Assembly: GCF_011761495.1 (NCBI RefSeq)
Contig: NZ_JAASRU010000002.1
Coordinates: forward strand, 1 to 64,000
From: Alkalibacillus almallahensis
GTDB lineage: Bacteria > Bacillota > Bacilli > Bacillales > Alkalibacillaceae
Direction of reading: 5' to 3'
DNA length: 64,000 nucleotides
The notes under the pieces are model-generated. The model was not told where the DNA came from. It searched no databases and worked only from the letters and a program-made list of their open reading frames with translations. A program made the translations under genes and the position numbers. Shown in pieces: positions 34,481 through 41,925 of this stretch; the first letter of the stretch is position 1, and each line of letters begins with the position of its first letter.

Positions 34481-35593
34481 ATGAAAATTGGCGTACCAAA
34501 GGAGCTTAAAAACAATGAAAATCGAGTTGCGCTTACACCTGCAGGGGTTATGACGCTTCAAGAAGCGGGTCATGATTTATTTGTAGAAACACAAGCGGGA
34601 GAAGGATCGGGTTTCACAGATGATCAATATCGTGAAGCGGGTGCTACGGTTGTGGATTCCGCTAACGAAACTTGGAAGCAAGAAATGGTAATGAAGGTTA
34701 AGGAGCCGCTACCAGAAGAATATGATTATTTTTATGAAGGACTTATATTATTTACTTATTTACATTTAGCGGCAGAACCTGAATTAACTCAAGCTTTAAT
34801 TGATCATAAAGTGACAAGCATTGCTTATGAAACAGTTGAATCAGATCAAGGCACACTACCATTATTGACGCCTATGAGCGAAGTGGCTGGTCGTATGGCT
34901 TCGCAAATCGGTGCTCAATTCTTAGAGAAAACACGTGGAGGAAAAGGTGTCTTATTAAGCGGTATTCCAGGTGTGGAACGTAGTAAAGTGACAGTTGTTG
35001 GTGGTGGTGTTGTTGGTACCAATGCTGCCAAAATAGCAGTTGGCTTAGGTGCTGATGTCACAATCGTCGATTTAAGCCCGAACCGTTTGCGTGAATTAGA
35101 TGACTTATTTGGTAATCAGATTAATACGGTTATGTCTAATCCGTTAAATATCGAAGAACAAGTTAGACAATCTGATTTATTAATCGGTGCTGTACTGATT
35201 CCAGGTGCTAAAGCGCCTAAATTAGTGACAGAAGACATGGTTAAACAAATGACAGATGGTTCTGTAATTGTTGATGTGGCAGTTGACCAAGGTGGTATTG
35301 TTGAAACGGTTGATCATATTACGACGCATGATAACCCAACGTATGATCGTCATGGTGTGCAACATTATGCGGTTGCGAATATGCCAGGAGCTGTTCCTCG
35401 GACATCAACTATTGGATTAACCAATGTCACAGTGCCATATGCTATACAGCTTGCTAACAAAGGTTATCAAGAAGCAGTACAAGATAACCCTCAATTAGCA
35501 AAAGGTGTTAATACCTTAAAAGGGTATGTGACTTATAAAGCTGTAGCTGATGCACACGGAATGGACTTTTACGATTTAACTAGCTTAATTTAA
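34481..35593 (+). CDS. ald: Alanine dehydrogenase Ald
   Basis: A 370-residue NAD-dependent L-alanine dehydrogenase (alanine to pyruvate plus ammonia), used in alanine catabolism and spore development. The N-terminal signature is [20 protein letters not shown]. The nucleotide loop is [20 protein letters not shown], and [14 protein letters not shown] and [16 protein letters not shown] are conserved. Length equals the usual 370-378. TAGGAGGC precedes the ATG. It is a single gene with a dyad over its promoter and a strong terminator. Confidence 0.97.
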   Translation: MKIGVPKELKNNENRVALTPAGVMTLQEAGHDLFVETQAGEGSGFTDDQYREAGATVVDSANETWKQEMVMKVKEPLPEEYDYFYEGLILFTYLHLAAEPELTQALIDHKVTSIAYETVESDQGTLPLLTPMSEVAGRMASQIGAQFLEKTRGGKGVLLSGIPGVERSKVTVVGGGVVGTNAAKIAVGLGADVTIVDLSPNRLRELDDLFGNQINTVMSNPLNIEEQVRQSDLLIGAVLIPGAKAPKLVTEDMVKQMTDGSVIVDVAVDQGGIVETVDHITTHDNPTYDRHGVQHYAVANMPGAVPRTSTIGLTNVTVPYAIQLANKGYQEAVQDNPQLAKGVNTLKGYVTYKAVADAHGMDFYDLTSLI

Positions 35594-35623
35594 AGCGCAT
35601 TTCTTAAATTATTAATAGTCACG

Positions 35624-35671
35624 AAAAGCCCGGATGACTCCTGATCGTAATTGGAGCTCATCCGGGCTTTT
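35624..35671. terminator. Bidirectional terminator between ald and the M24 peptidase gene
   Basis: A perfect 14-bp outer stem (35624-35637 with 35658-35671) with an inner CTCC/GGAG pairing. Confidence 0.9.
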
Positions 35672-35687
35672 AGTTGATTAATCTCAT

Positions 35688-36794
35688 TTAAGTAATAATT
35701 TTCAATTCTTTAGGATATTGCGTTAATACTAGTGGGCCGTCTTCTGTCATATAAATATCATCCTCGATTCTGACACCACCAACATCAGGCTGATATATCC
35801 CTGGTTCGATCGTAAATGTCATTCCAGCTTGTAATGGATCTTGATTGTTCGATGCCATCGAAGGAAATTCGTGAACATCAATTCCCATGCCGTGACCAAT
35901 TCGATGGGTAAAATAGTCGCCATATCCTGCATCATCAATAGTAGAACGTGCTGCTTGATCAATTTCACCTAATGGCGTCCCTAGTTGACATGCTTCAATC
36001 GCTCGTTTTTCCGCTTCTAAAACAGTTTGATACACAGCTTGTTGTTCAGCAGTTATATCCCCCACAGCCACTGTTCGGGTAATATCAGAGCAATAGCCAT
36101 CATAAACAACCCCTAAGTCCATTAAAACGAAGTCTCCATTTTCGATTGGTTTAGTACTTGGGGTTCCATGAGGTGAAGCCGTTTTTTCTCCTGAAAGCAC
36201 AAGTGTTGAAAATGACATATCACGAATTCCTTTTTGTTTTAAGGCATATTCAACTTCTGCAATAATATCTAATTCAGTTTTGCCAGGCCGAATATGCTTG
36301 ACCGCCGTTTCAATAGCAAAATCAGCATAACGAGCAGCTTCTTGAAGTGCTTTTAGTTCTGAGTCATCTTTTATAACACGAATTTGATTGAGTAAATTTT
36401 GACCGTAATGAACGTCACTTGTTTGTGTAAGGTTAAGGATGTTTTGATAACGTGAAACATTTAGGTGATCTTCTTCAATAGCTAAATGCTTCGGTAAATC
36501 GCCTGTTGATGTGAGCCATGTCTTAATTTTGTCCCAAGGGTCTTCGTGATCGAAGTATGTAATAATATCGTCTTGCCAAGAAGTGCGACGAATATCTTCC
36601 ATTTCTAATGCTGGTGCTACGATCACTTTACGTCCATAAGTATCAACATAAACAGCAATTAAGCGCTCGTGAGCTTCAGCGTAAAGGCCACTGTAATAAA
36701 ATACATTGGCTTTAGACGTCATCAAAATACTATCTAAATCGTGTTTCTTTAAAGCTTCAGTTAATTGATCCAATCGTTGATTCAAGTTAATCAC
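35688..36794 (-). CDS. M24 family metallopeptidase (Xaa-Pro dipeptidase/aminopeptidase type)
   Basis: A 368-residue pita-bread-fold peptidase. The N-terminal creatinase-like domain has ILMTSKANVFYYSGLYAEAH. The C-terminal catalytic domain holds the five metal ligands in order: VLMDLGVVYDGYCSDITRTV (two Asp), HRIGHGMGIDVHE (His), FTIEPGIY (Glu) and VRIEDDIYM (Glu). It should split dipeptides or N-terminal residues before proline. It lies between ald and ytkL in the opposite direction. The start is an ATG with AGAGGTG upstream. Confidence 0.92.
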   Translation of the reverse strand: MINLNQRLDQLTEALKKHDLDSILMTSKANVFYYSGLYAEAHERLIAVYVDTYGRKVIVAPALEMEDIRRTSWQDDIITYFDHEDPWDKIKTWLTSTGDLPKHLAIEEDHLNVSRYQNILNLTQTSDVHYGQNLLNQIRVIKDDSELKALQEAARYADFAIETAVKHIRPGKTELDIIAEVEYALKQKGIRDMSFSTLVLSGEKTASPHGTPSTKPIENGDFVLMDLGVVYDGYCSDITRTVAVGDITAEQQAVYQTVLEAEKRAIEACQLGTPLGEIDQAARSTIDDAGYGDYFTHRIGHGMGIDVHEFPSMASNNQDPLQAGMTFTIEPGIYQPDVGGVRIEDDIYMTEDGPLVLTQYPKELKIIT

Positions 36795-36901
36795 CTCTAA
36801 AAATTATAGTCTTTATGTGTTATCTTAACGGATAAAGGGTAATAAATGAATGGTGAAGTAATAATTTTAATTAAAATCAAAAAACATAGGAGGCATAACA
36901 T

Positions 36902-37582
36902 ATGAAAGTAAGTTATCATGGTCATTCTGTTGTAAAGGTTGTAACAGACGAGCACACCATTTTAATCGATCCATTTATTTCTGGAAATGACAATTGTGAT
37001 TTAAACGCTGAAGGTCTAAAAGCTGATGTAATTTTACTAACACATGGTCACAATGATCACGTTGGTGACACAGAACAAATTGCCAAAGAAAATGATGCAC
37101 AAATTGTTGCACCGTTTGAATTGGCAACTTATCTCGGGAATAAAGGGTTAAATGCGCACCCAATGCATATTGGTGGCGGTCATGAATTTGACTTCGGATA
37201 TGTGAAATTAACACAAGCTTTCCATGGCTCTGCTTATACAGAAGAAGATGGCACCATTGTTTATACGGGAATGCCAGCTGGTTTATTATTAACGATTGAT
37301 GGAAAAACAATCTATCATGCTGGTGATACAGGATTATTCTCAGACATGAAGTTAATTGGTGAGTTTAATGATATTGATTTAGCATTCTTACCAATTGGAG
37401 ATAACTTTACAATGGGACCTGATGATGCACGATTAGCTGCTGAATGGATTAATGCAGCTCGTGTTGTACCTGTTCACTACAATACATTCCCATTAATTAA
37501 TCAAGATGGAGAAGCATTTGCGAACTCCTTACCACAAAACGTTGGTTATGTCATGAAACCAGGCGACGCATTAGACTTATAA
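36902..37582 (+). CDS. ytkL: YtkL, UPF0173 metallo-beta-lactamase-fold hydrolase
   Basis: A 226-residue metal-dependent hydrolase of the UPF0173 family. The binding motif is [11 protein letters not shown] (HxHxDH). Further ligands are [18 protein letters not shown] and VPVHYNTFP. The substrate is not known. AGGAGG lies before the ATG. It ends at its own terminator and is followed by the GC-rich repeat element. Confidence 0.93.
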   Translation: MKVSYHGHSVVKVVTDEHTILIDPFISGNDNCDLNAEGLKADVILLTHGHNDHVGDTEQIAKENDAQIVAPFELATYLGNKGLNAHPMHIGGGHEFDFGYVKLTQAFHGSAYTEEDGTIVYTGMPAGLLLTIDGKTIYHAGDTGLFSDMKLIGEFNDIDLAFLPIGDNFTMGPDDARLAAEWINAARVVPVHYNTFPLINQDGEAFANSLPQNVGYVMKPGDALDL

Positions 37583-37591
37583 AGAAATGGT

Positions 37592-37622
37592 AAGCAGTCG
37601 ATTAGATATCGGCTGCTTTTTT
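37592..37622 (+). terminator. Terminator of ytkL
   Basis: An 11-bp stem with one G-T pair (37592-37602 with 37608-37618), 5-base loop, then T-run. Confidence 0.88.
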
Positions 37623-37672
37623 ATATTTGTTATTTTAAAATTTATTGTTGTTTATAGCAGGTTCAGTACTTA

Positions 37673-37818
37673 GTTGTTGAATTGTGAGGAGCGAAGGTGG
37701 CGACTCCTGTGGGAATAGCACGAGTCTCGAGACCCCGCAGGAAGCGCTTTTTTTCCGAGGAGGCTCGAGCCGTGCCCACGGAAAGCGTCCACCGAAAGCG
37801 GATCACAATATCAACAAC
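37673..37818. repeat. Copy A of a structured 146-bp intergenic repeat
   Basis: This fills most of the 333-base gap before ytoI. Ends GTTGTTGA-ATTGTGA (37673-37687) and TCACAAT-a-TCAACAAC (37803-37818) pair almost perfectly. Nested pairings follow: 37696-37700 with 37789-37793, 37707-37712 with 37776-37781, 37718-37722 with 37771-37775, CTCGAG 37726-37731 with 37764-37769, and 37740-37743 with 37753-37756. It is much richer in GC than its surroundings and holds two 10-bp palindromes (37724-37733, 37762-37771). A second copy is at 47253-47397; similarity continues about 20 bases past the right end. Confidence 0.92.
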
Positions 37819-37852
37819 GAACTTTAACAGAGCATATAGTTGGTACCCTTAA

Positions 37853-37881
37853 TTGCTGAATATCTGGCAAACAGGTATAAT
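37853..37881 (+). promoter_or_regulatory. Predicted promoter of ytoI
   Basis: TTGCTG (37853-37858) and TATAAT (37876-37881) are 17 bases apart. This places transcription start after the longer frame's first ATG-like codon and supports the later ytoI start. Confidence 0.7.
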
Positions 37882-37915
37882 AAATCTATATGATCATAGA
37901 GAATTAGGTGAGTCG

Positions 37916-39220
37916 ATGAGCACTAAACATGAACAGATATTAAATTACATAGAATCGTTGTCGGTCGGGTCGAAAATATCCGTCCGTGCCATTGCAAAGG
38001 AACTGGATGTCAGTGAAGGTACGGCTTACCGAGCGATTAAAGAAGCACAATCAACAGGGCTTGTCAGCACCATTGAACGTGTTGGGACCATCCGTATTGA
38101 ACAGAAACGCAAAGAGAATATTGAAAAATTAACTTTTGCCGAAGTGGTTAATATTATTGATGGTCAAGTGTTAGGAGGGCGTACAGGTTTACACAAAACC
38201 TTGAATAAGTTTGTCATCGGTGCTATGAAACTTGAAGCCATGATGAAATACACTGAGAAAGGGAGTTTATTGATTGTCGGTAACCGTGTGAAAGCACAGG
38301 AAAAGGCTTTGAACGCGGGAGCTGCTATTTTAATTACAGGTGGCTTCGATACGACAGACTATGTTAAAAATTTAGCTGATCGCTATGAACTTCCAGTGAT
38401 TTCGTGCTCTTATGATACGTTCACTGTGGCAGCTATGATTAATCGCGCCATATATGATCAACTCATTAAGAAGGAAATTGTCATTGTAGATGATATTTAT
38501 ACACCTGTTGAAGAAACACGGGTATTGTATGAAGATGACCTCGTGTCAGCGTGGCATGCTTTGTACGATCAAACGAAACACAGCAGATATCCTGTTTTAA
38601 ATCGAAACAATCAAGTAGTAGGCGTCGTAACATCGAAAGATATTATTAATAAACGAATTGATTTAAAAATCGAAAAAGTAATGGCTAAAAAGCCGATTGT
38701 AGCAAAAGTTTCAACGTCTTTAGCTAGCGCTGCTCATACCATGGTATGGCAAGGGATCGAAATGATGCCTGTGGTTGATGACGCTGACACTTTTAAAGGG
38801 GTCATTAGTCGACAAGATGTCATTAAAGGATTACAAAGTAGTCAGAGACAACCACAAATTGGAGAAACCATTGATGATTTAATTCATAAACAAATGCAAT
38901 CTGACGATGCGTCCAATCAATTTGTAACAGAAGTCACGCCGCAAATGACAAATCAAATTGGGACATTATCATATGGCGTATTTGCATCATTAGTTACGGA
39001 GGCTTGTAACCAATCCTTGAAAAAAGAAAAAACAGGAGACATGGTAATAGAAAATTTATCAATCTTCTTCATGAAACCTGTTCAGATTGGTGCTATATTA
39101 ACTGTGACTCCTGAAATACTTGAGTTAGGTCGGAAGTTTGCCAAGATTGACGTGCAAATATTCTCTGATCAAGAATTAGTGAGTAAAGCCATGGTGATGA
39201 CGCAATTAATCAATCGTTAG
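37916..39220 (+). CDS. ytoI: YtoI: HTH, DRTGG, CBS pair and hotdog-domain regulator-like protein
   Basis: A 434-residue multidomain protein. An N-terminal winged helix (about 1-60) reads SVRAIAKELDVSEGTAYRAI. A DRTGG domain (about 75-180) follows, then a CBS pair (about 195-315) with SRYPVLNRNNQVVGVVTSKD. A thioesterase-like hotdog domain closes it (about 330-434), with GTLSYGVFASLVTEAC. It probably senses an adenylate or acyl ligand, but its target is unknown. The promoter lies inside the longest open frame, so the ATG at 37916 after AGGTGAG is the start. Its TAG overlaps the ytpI TAA on the other strand. Confidence 0.9.
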   Translation: MSTKHEQILNYIESLSVGSKISVRAIAKELDVSEGTAYRAIKEAQSTGLVSTIERVGTIRIEQKRKENIEKLTFAEVVNIIDGQVLGGRTGLHKTLNKFVIGAMKLEAMMKYTEKGSLLIVGNRVKAQEKALNAGAAILITGGFDTTDYVKNLADRYELPVISCSYDTFTVAAMINRAIYDQLIKKEIVIVDDIYTPVEETRVLYEDDLVSAWHALYDQTKHSRYPVLNRNNQVVGVVTSKDIINKRIDLKIEKVMAKKPIVAKVSTSLASAAHTMVWQGIEMMPVVDDADTFKGVISRQDVIKGLQSSQRQPQIGETIDDLIHKQMQSDDASNQFVTEVTPQMTNQIGTLSYGVFASLVTEACNQSLKKEKTGDMVIENLSIFFMKPVQIGAILTVTPEILELGRKFAKIDVQIFSDQELVSKAMVMTQLINR

Positions 39221-39522
39221 TCTAAGTCACCAGCTTCTTGTAACCTGATAATCTCACCTCGATAGTGCTTAAACACCTTGTAACCGTGAACGAATTGAGC
39301 ACCACCAAGAACTAAGAAGAGAATACACACGAATAAGGCGAACTGCGTTTGATAAAAACCGTATGCATTAATGCCGAATGACGCAATAAATACACCTAGA
39401 GCTATTCGTGCTTTACCATTCGTATAGTGCATATATAAAGGATTTTTATAATTCAAGATTCTGACTTTAAAATACAAATAAAAAACAATTGAAACGACAA
39501 AGATTGTCACGAGAATAATCAA
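39217..39522 (-). CDS. ytpI: YtpI-like small membrane protein
   Basis: A 101-residue protein of the YtpI family with three predicted membrane helices (about 2-20, 42-60 and 63-85) and the charged loop YFKVRILNYKNPLYMHYTNG. Function is unknown. The likely start is a TTG at 39522, with AAAGGAG 8 bases upstream; the longer frame begins before that site. Its stop codon is nested in the ytoI stop (4-base overlap), so no terminator separates the two converging genes. Same neighbours as in B. subtilis. Confidence 0.85.
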   Translation of the reverse strand: MIILVTIFVVSIVFYLYFKVRILNYKNPLYMHYTNGKARIALGVFIASFGINAYGFYQTQFALFVCILFLVLGGAQFVHGYKVFKHYRGEIIRLQEAGDLD

Positions 39523-39613
39523 ATTAAACGCTCCTTTTATGATCAAATCCGTATCTATTGTATCGATTTTTGGCTTGAAAGGCTAGTGACAATTATGAGA
39601 AAGGATGCCATTT

Positions 39614-40552
39614 ATGCAACGTGAAATCATACAACAAATCAAACAACATAGTACGATTATCCTACACCGTCATGTTCGACCTGATCCTGATGCTTATGGG
39701 TCACAGGTCGGTTTAGCTAAAATAATCGAGGCTACTTATCCTGAGAAACAAGTATATGTTGTCGGTGAAGAAGACCCAAGTTTAGCGTATCTAGCTGAAC
39801 TTGACGACATTAAGGATGAGACGTACGAAAATGCCTTAGTCATTGTTTGTGATACAGCTAATGAAGAACGTGTTTGTGATCAAAGATATCGCCAAGGAAA
39901 TTATTTAATTAAAATTGATCATCATCCCAATCGTGATCCTTATGGTAATGTGATGTGGGTTGATCCTGATGCATCATCAACATGTGAAATGGTTTATGAA
40001 TTATATGAAACAGCACAGGCAGATGGATGGGTAATGACAAAAGAAGCTGCTCGTTTAATCTATGCTGGTATTATTGCGGATACTGGACGATTCTTGTTTC
40101 CAAATACAACCGAAAGAACATTTGAAGCAGCGAAATCACTTATTCAGTATGACTTCGATCGTCAATCTTTACATGACAATTTATATCGTGTTTCGCTTAA
40201 TACGGCTAAATTCAAAGGGGAGTTATTATCGAATTTAGAGCGTCGTGAAAGTGGATTAGTTGTTTTCAAACTAACACAAGAAATGCTAAACCATTATGGT
40301 GTAACTCCTGAAGAAACGCACGCTTTTGTGAGTGTGCCTTCAGATATTGAGGGCGTTTTAGCGTGGGTGTTTTTCGTAGAAGAAGAGGACGTTATTCGAA
40401 TTCGTTTACGCTCGAAAGGTCCTGTGATTAATGGAGTGGCTGAACAGTTTGATGGTGGCGGGCATCCAATGGCATCAGGTGCTAAAATAACTTCCTGGGA
40501 TCAAACTGACGACGTTATCGACGCATTAGATGCCGTTTGTTTAAATTATTAA
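39614..40552 (+). CDS. nrnA: NrnA, oligoribonuclease / pAp phosphatase (DHH family)
   Basis: A 312-residue DHH-DHHA1 phosphoesterase; B. subtilis NrnA (YtqI) has 313. Motifs in order: HVRPDPDAYGSQVGL, VIVCDTANEERV, LIKIDHHPNRDPYGN (the DHH) and YAGIIADTGRFLFPNT. The C-terminal DHHA1 substrate site is FDGGGHPMASGAK. It degrades nanoRNA and 3'-phosphoadenosine 5'-phosphate. The ATG at 39614 is 8 bases after AAAGGA; a frame starting three codons earlier is too close. Confidence 0.95.
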   Translation: MQREIIQQIKQHSTIILHRHVRPDPDAYGSQVGLAKIIEATYPEKQVYVVGEEDPSLAYLAELDDIKDETYENALVIVCDTANEERVCDQRYRQGNYLIKIDHHPNRDPYGNVMWVDPDASSTCEMVYELYETAQADGWVMTKEAARLIYAGIIADTGRFLFPNTTERTFEAAKSLIQYDFDRQSLHDNLYRVSLNTAKFKGELLSNLERRESGLVVFKLTQEMLNHYGVTPEETHAFVSVPSDIEGVLAWVFFVEEEDVIRIRLRSKGPVINGVAEQFDGGGHPMASGAKITSWDQTDDVIDALDAVCLNY

Positions 40553-40562
40553 TCATAATTAA

Positions 40563-40592
40563 AAGAGCTCAGCGATTAGCTGGGCTCTTGTT
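40563..40592. terminator. Bidirectional terminator between nrnA and ytzJ
   Basis: An 11-bp stem with one G-T pair (40563-40573 with 40579-40589) and 5-base loop, T-rich outside on both strands. Confidence 0.82.
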
Positions 40593-40792
40593 TAACTCGT
40601 GCGATTTTCTGGGATGAACCATGAACCGATGTCAGTATGGTCTTCAAAAATTTCTAAGTTGTTAGCTTTTATTCTACGTTTCATTAGTCGGATGAGTTCT
40701 TCGGTTTCGGCATAAGCTGAATAACCATCCTTGAGACGGTTCACCTTTTCGTTTGCAAGTCTTTGTTTATACTGTACAAACATTGGACTCAC
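40592..40792 (-). CDS. ytzJ: Small conserved protein, probable YtzJ
   Basis: A 66-residue soluble protein, mostly helical, with KQRLANEKVNRLKDGYSAYA and a mid-part EELIRLMKRRIKANNLE. No known domain was recognised. Size, strand and place between nrnA and ytrI fit YtzJ of B. subtilis. It has GAGGTGAG before the ATG. Identity rests mainly on position. Confidence 0.65.
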   Translation of the reverse strand: MSPMFVQYKQRLANEKVNRLKDGYSAYAETEELIRLMKRRIKANNLEIFEDHTDIGSWFIPENRTS

Positions 40793-40886
40793 CTCTTTCT
40801 ATAAGTTGACCTTATACAATGATAAGATTCTAATTATATTATAACCATATTCAAACGTTTTATATCAGTTGATAATGAAAGTTTGC

Positions 40887-40914
40887 AAAACCGTCAATAT
40901 TTTATGACAGTTTT
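40887..40914 (-). terminator. Possible terminator of ytrHI
   Basis: A 10-bp stem with one mismatch (40887-40896 with 40905-40914) that includes the ytrI stop codon; read on the minus strand it ends GGTTTTGC. Confidence 0.45.
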
Positions 40915-41419
40915 ATGACGGAGCGATTTTAACTTCTATGCTTAGGATTAAGGTAGGTCCAATGGTCATATGTCTGACCACTAATTGATAGTCGACATCT
41001 CGAATATTAAACGTTTTATTTTCTATTGTACGCAATAACAAGGTGCGCTGTTCAGACAAAGAGATAATATTCTGACCGACGACTGACTCGAGTTCATCTA
41101 ATAAGTTTTCTTTTAATTCGTGAGTGGTGAAACGATCTAAATCTAATTGCTCCGCATTGGTCCATGTGAGTTCAATTTTTTGTACCGTAACACGTTGCTC
41201 AGCTTCTTCATTCAAGTCACTTTGATCACTTTTTAAAAGTTCATTTTCTTGTTTTACTTCATGTAATTCATTTCTAATGGATAGATTCTCTTCAATCCAT
41301 CTTTCTGTATGTTGACCATATACAAATAAAAAAAAGATATAACCGATGACCACACCAGTTAAAACGCCGATTAGAAATGTTTGCCAAGATGCTTTCTTGT
41401 AATAAGGAGGGATGTGCAT
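40913..41419 (-). CDS. ytrI: Sporulation membrane protein YtrI
   Basis: A 168-residue protein with one membrane helix (about 14-34) after the short N-terminus MHIPPYYKKASWQTFLIGV. A coiled-coil stretch (about 40-75) follows, then a beta-rich C-terminal domain. It matches B. subtilis YtrI, needed for efficient sporulation, in order, length and opening sequence. It starts one base before the end of ytrH on the same strand, so the two are translated together, probably in the mother cell under sigma-E. Confidence 0.82.
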   Translation of the reverse strand: MHIPPYYKKASWQTFLIGVLTGVVIGYIFFLFVYGQHTERWIEENLSIRNELHEVKQENELLKSDQSDLNEEAEQRVTVQKIELTWTNAEQLDLDRFTTHELKENLLDELESVVGQNIISLSEQRTLLLRTIENKTFNIRDVDYQLVVRHMTIGPTLILSIEVKIAPS

Positions 41420-41420
41420 G

Positions 41421-41750
41421 TCACAAATCTCCCTGTGTTAACCAGTTGATTAACATAATGCCTGATTTGACTCCACTCATTGCTGAAATGATGAGCGCTA
41501 TTTGCCTAATGACATCGATCGTCGATGCTTCGAAAATTCCTCTTTCAAATGATGATATGGCATCAAACGTGCCACCGATAGCTGCGACAATGGCCCATAT
41601 TCTTAATTTCTTCGCAGCTAACATCATTTCAGACAAAGGGGGTTGTCCAGTTAAATAACCACCTAAACTACCAAATAATGCGCCTCCTGTTAACACACCA
41701 AACGCAATGAAAAAGCATTTTATAATTGAGATAACCATACGTTCTTCCAT
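41421..41750 (-). CDS. ytrH: Sporulation membrane protein YtrH
   Basis: A 109-residue membrane protein of the spore YtrH family, with hydrophobic helices near 8-30, 48-62 and 80-100. Conserved segments are FGVLTGGALFGSLGGYLTGQ, PPLSEM and AAIGGTFDAISSFERGIFE. First gene of a ytrHI pair. A sigma-E-like promoter lies upstream. The ATG at 41750 follows AAGGTCG; a second Met four codons on is also possible. Confidence 0.9.
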   Translation of the reverse strand: MEERMVISIIKCFFIAFGVLTGGALFGSLGGYLTGQPPLSEMMLAAKKLRIWAIVAAIGGTFDAISSFERGIFEASTIDVIRQIALIISAMSGVKSGIMLINWLTQGDL

Positions 41751-41816
41751 ATTATCGACCTTCTAGCCTTTTTAGTCGTGTTAAACTACTTGCAGACAAG
41801 CAGTCTTAATTACTAA

Positions 41817-41844
41817 AATGTATGTTTTTCTTATTTGATTTATG
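41817..41844 (-). promoter_or_regulatory. Sigma-E-type promoter of ytrHI
   Basis: On the minus strand the -10 is CATACATT (41824-41817), a full match to the sigma-E consensus CATACA-T. A -35-like CATAAAT (41844-41838) is 13 bases upstream. It is divergent from the dnaE promoter. Confidence 0.65.
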
Positions 41845-41851
41845 TGATTGA

Positions 41852-41880
41852 TTTCAACTTCGTCCTTTCTCCTATATAAT
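41852..41880 (+). promoter_or_regulatory. Possible sigma-A promoter of dnaE
   Basis: TATAAT at 41875-41880 is 17 bases after a poor -35, TTTCAA. The start codon lies 45 bases on. Confidence 0.42.
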
Positions 41881-41925
41881 AATAGTAGAGAGTATGAAGT
41901 CGAAGAGTAAGCAGGTGAATGATCC

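Noticed and set aside
37853-37915. N-terminal extension of ytoI by 21 codons
   Set aside because: The extension contains a 17-base-spaced promoter, so transcription would start within it.
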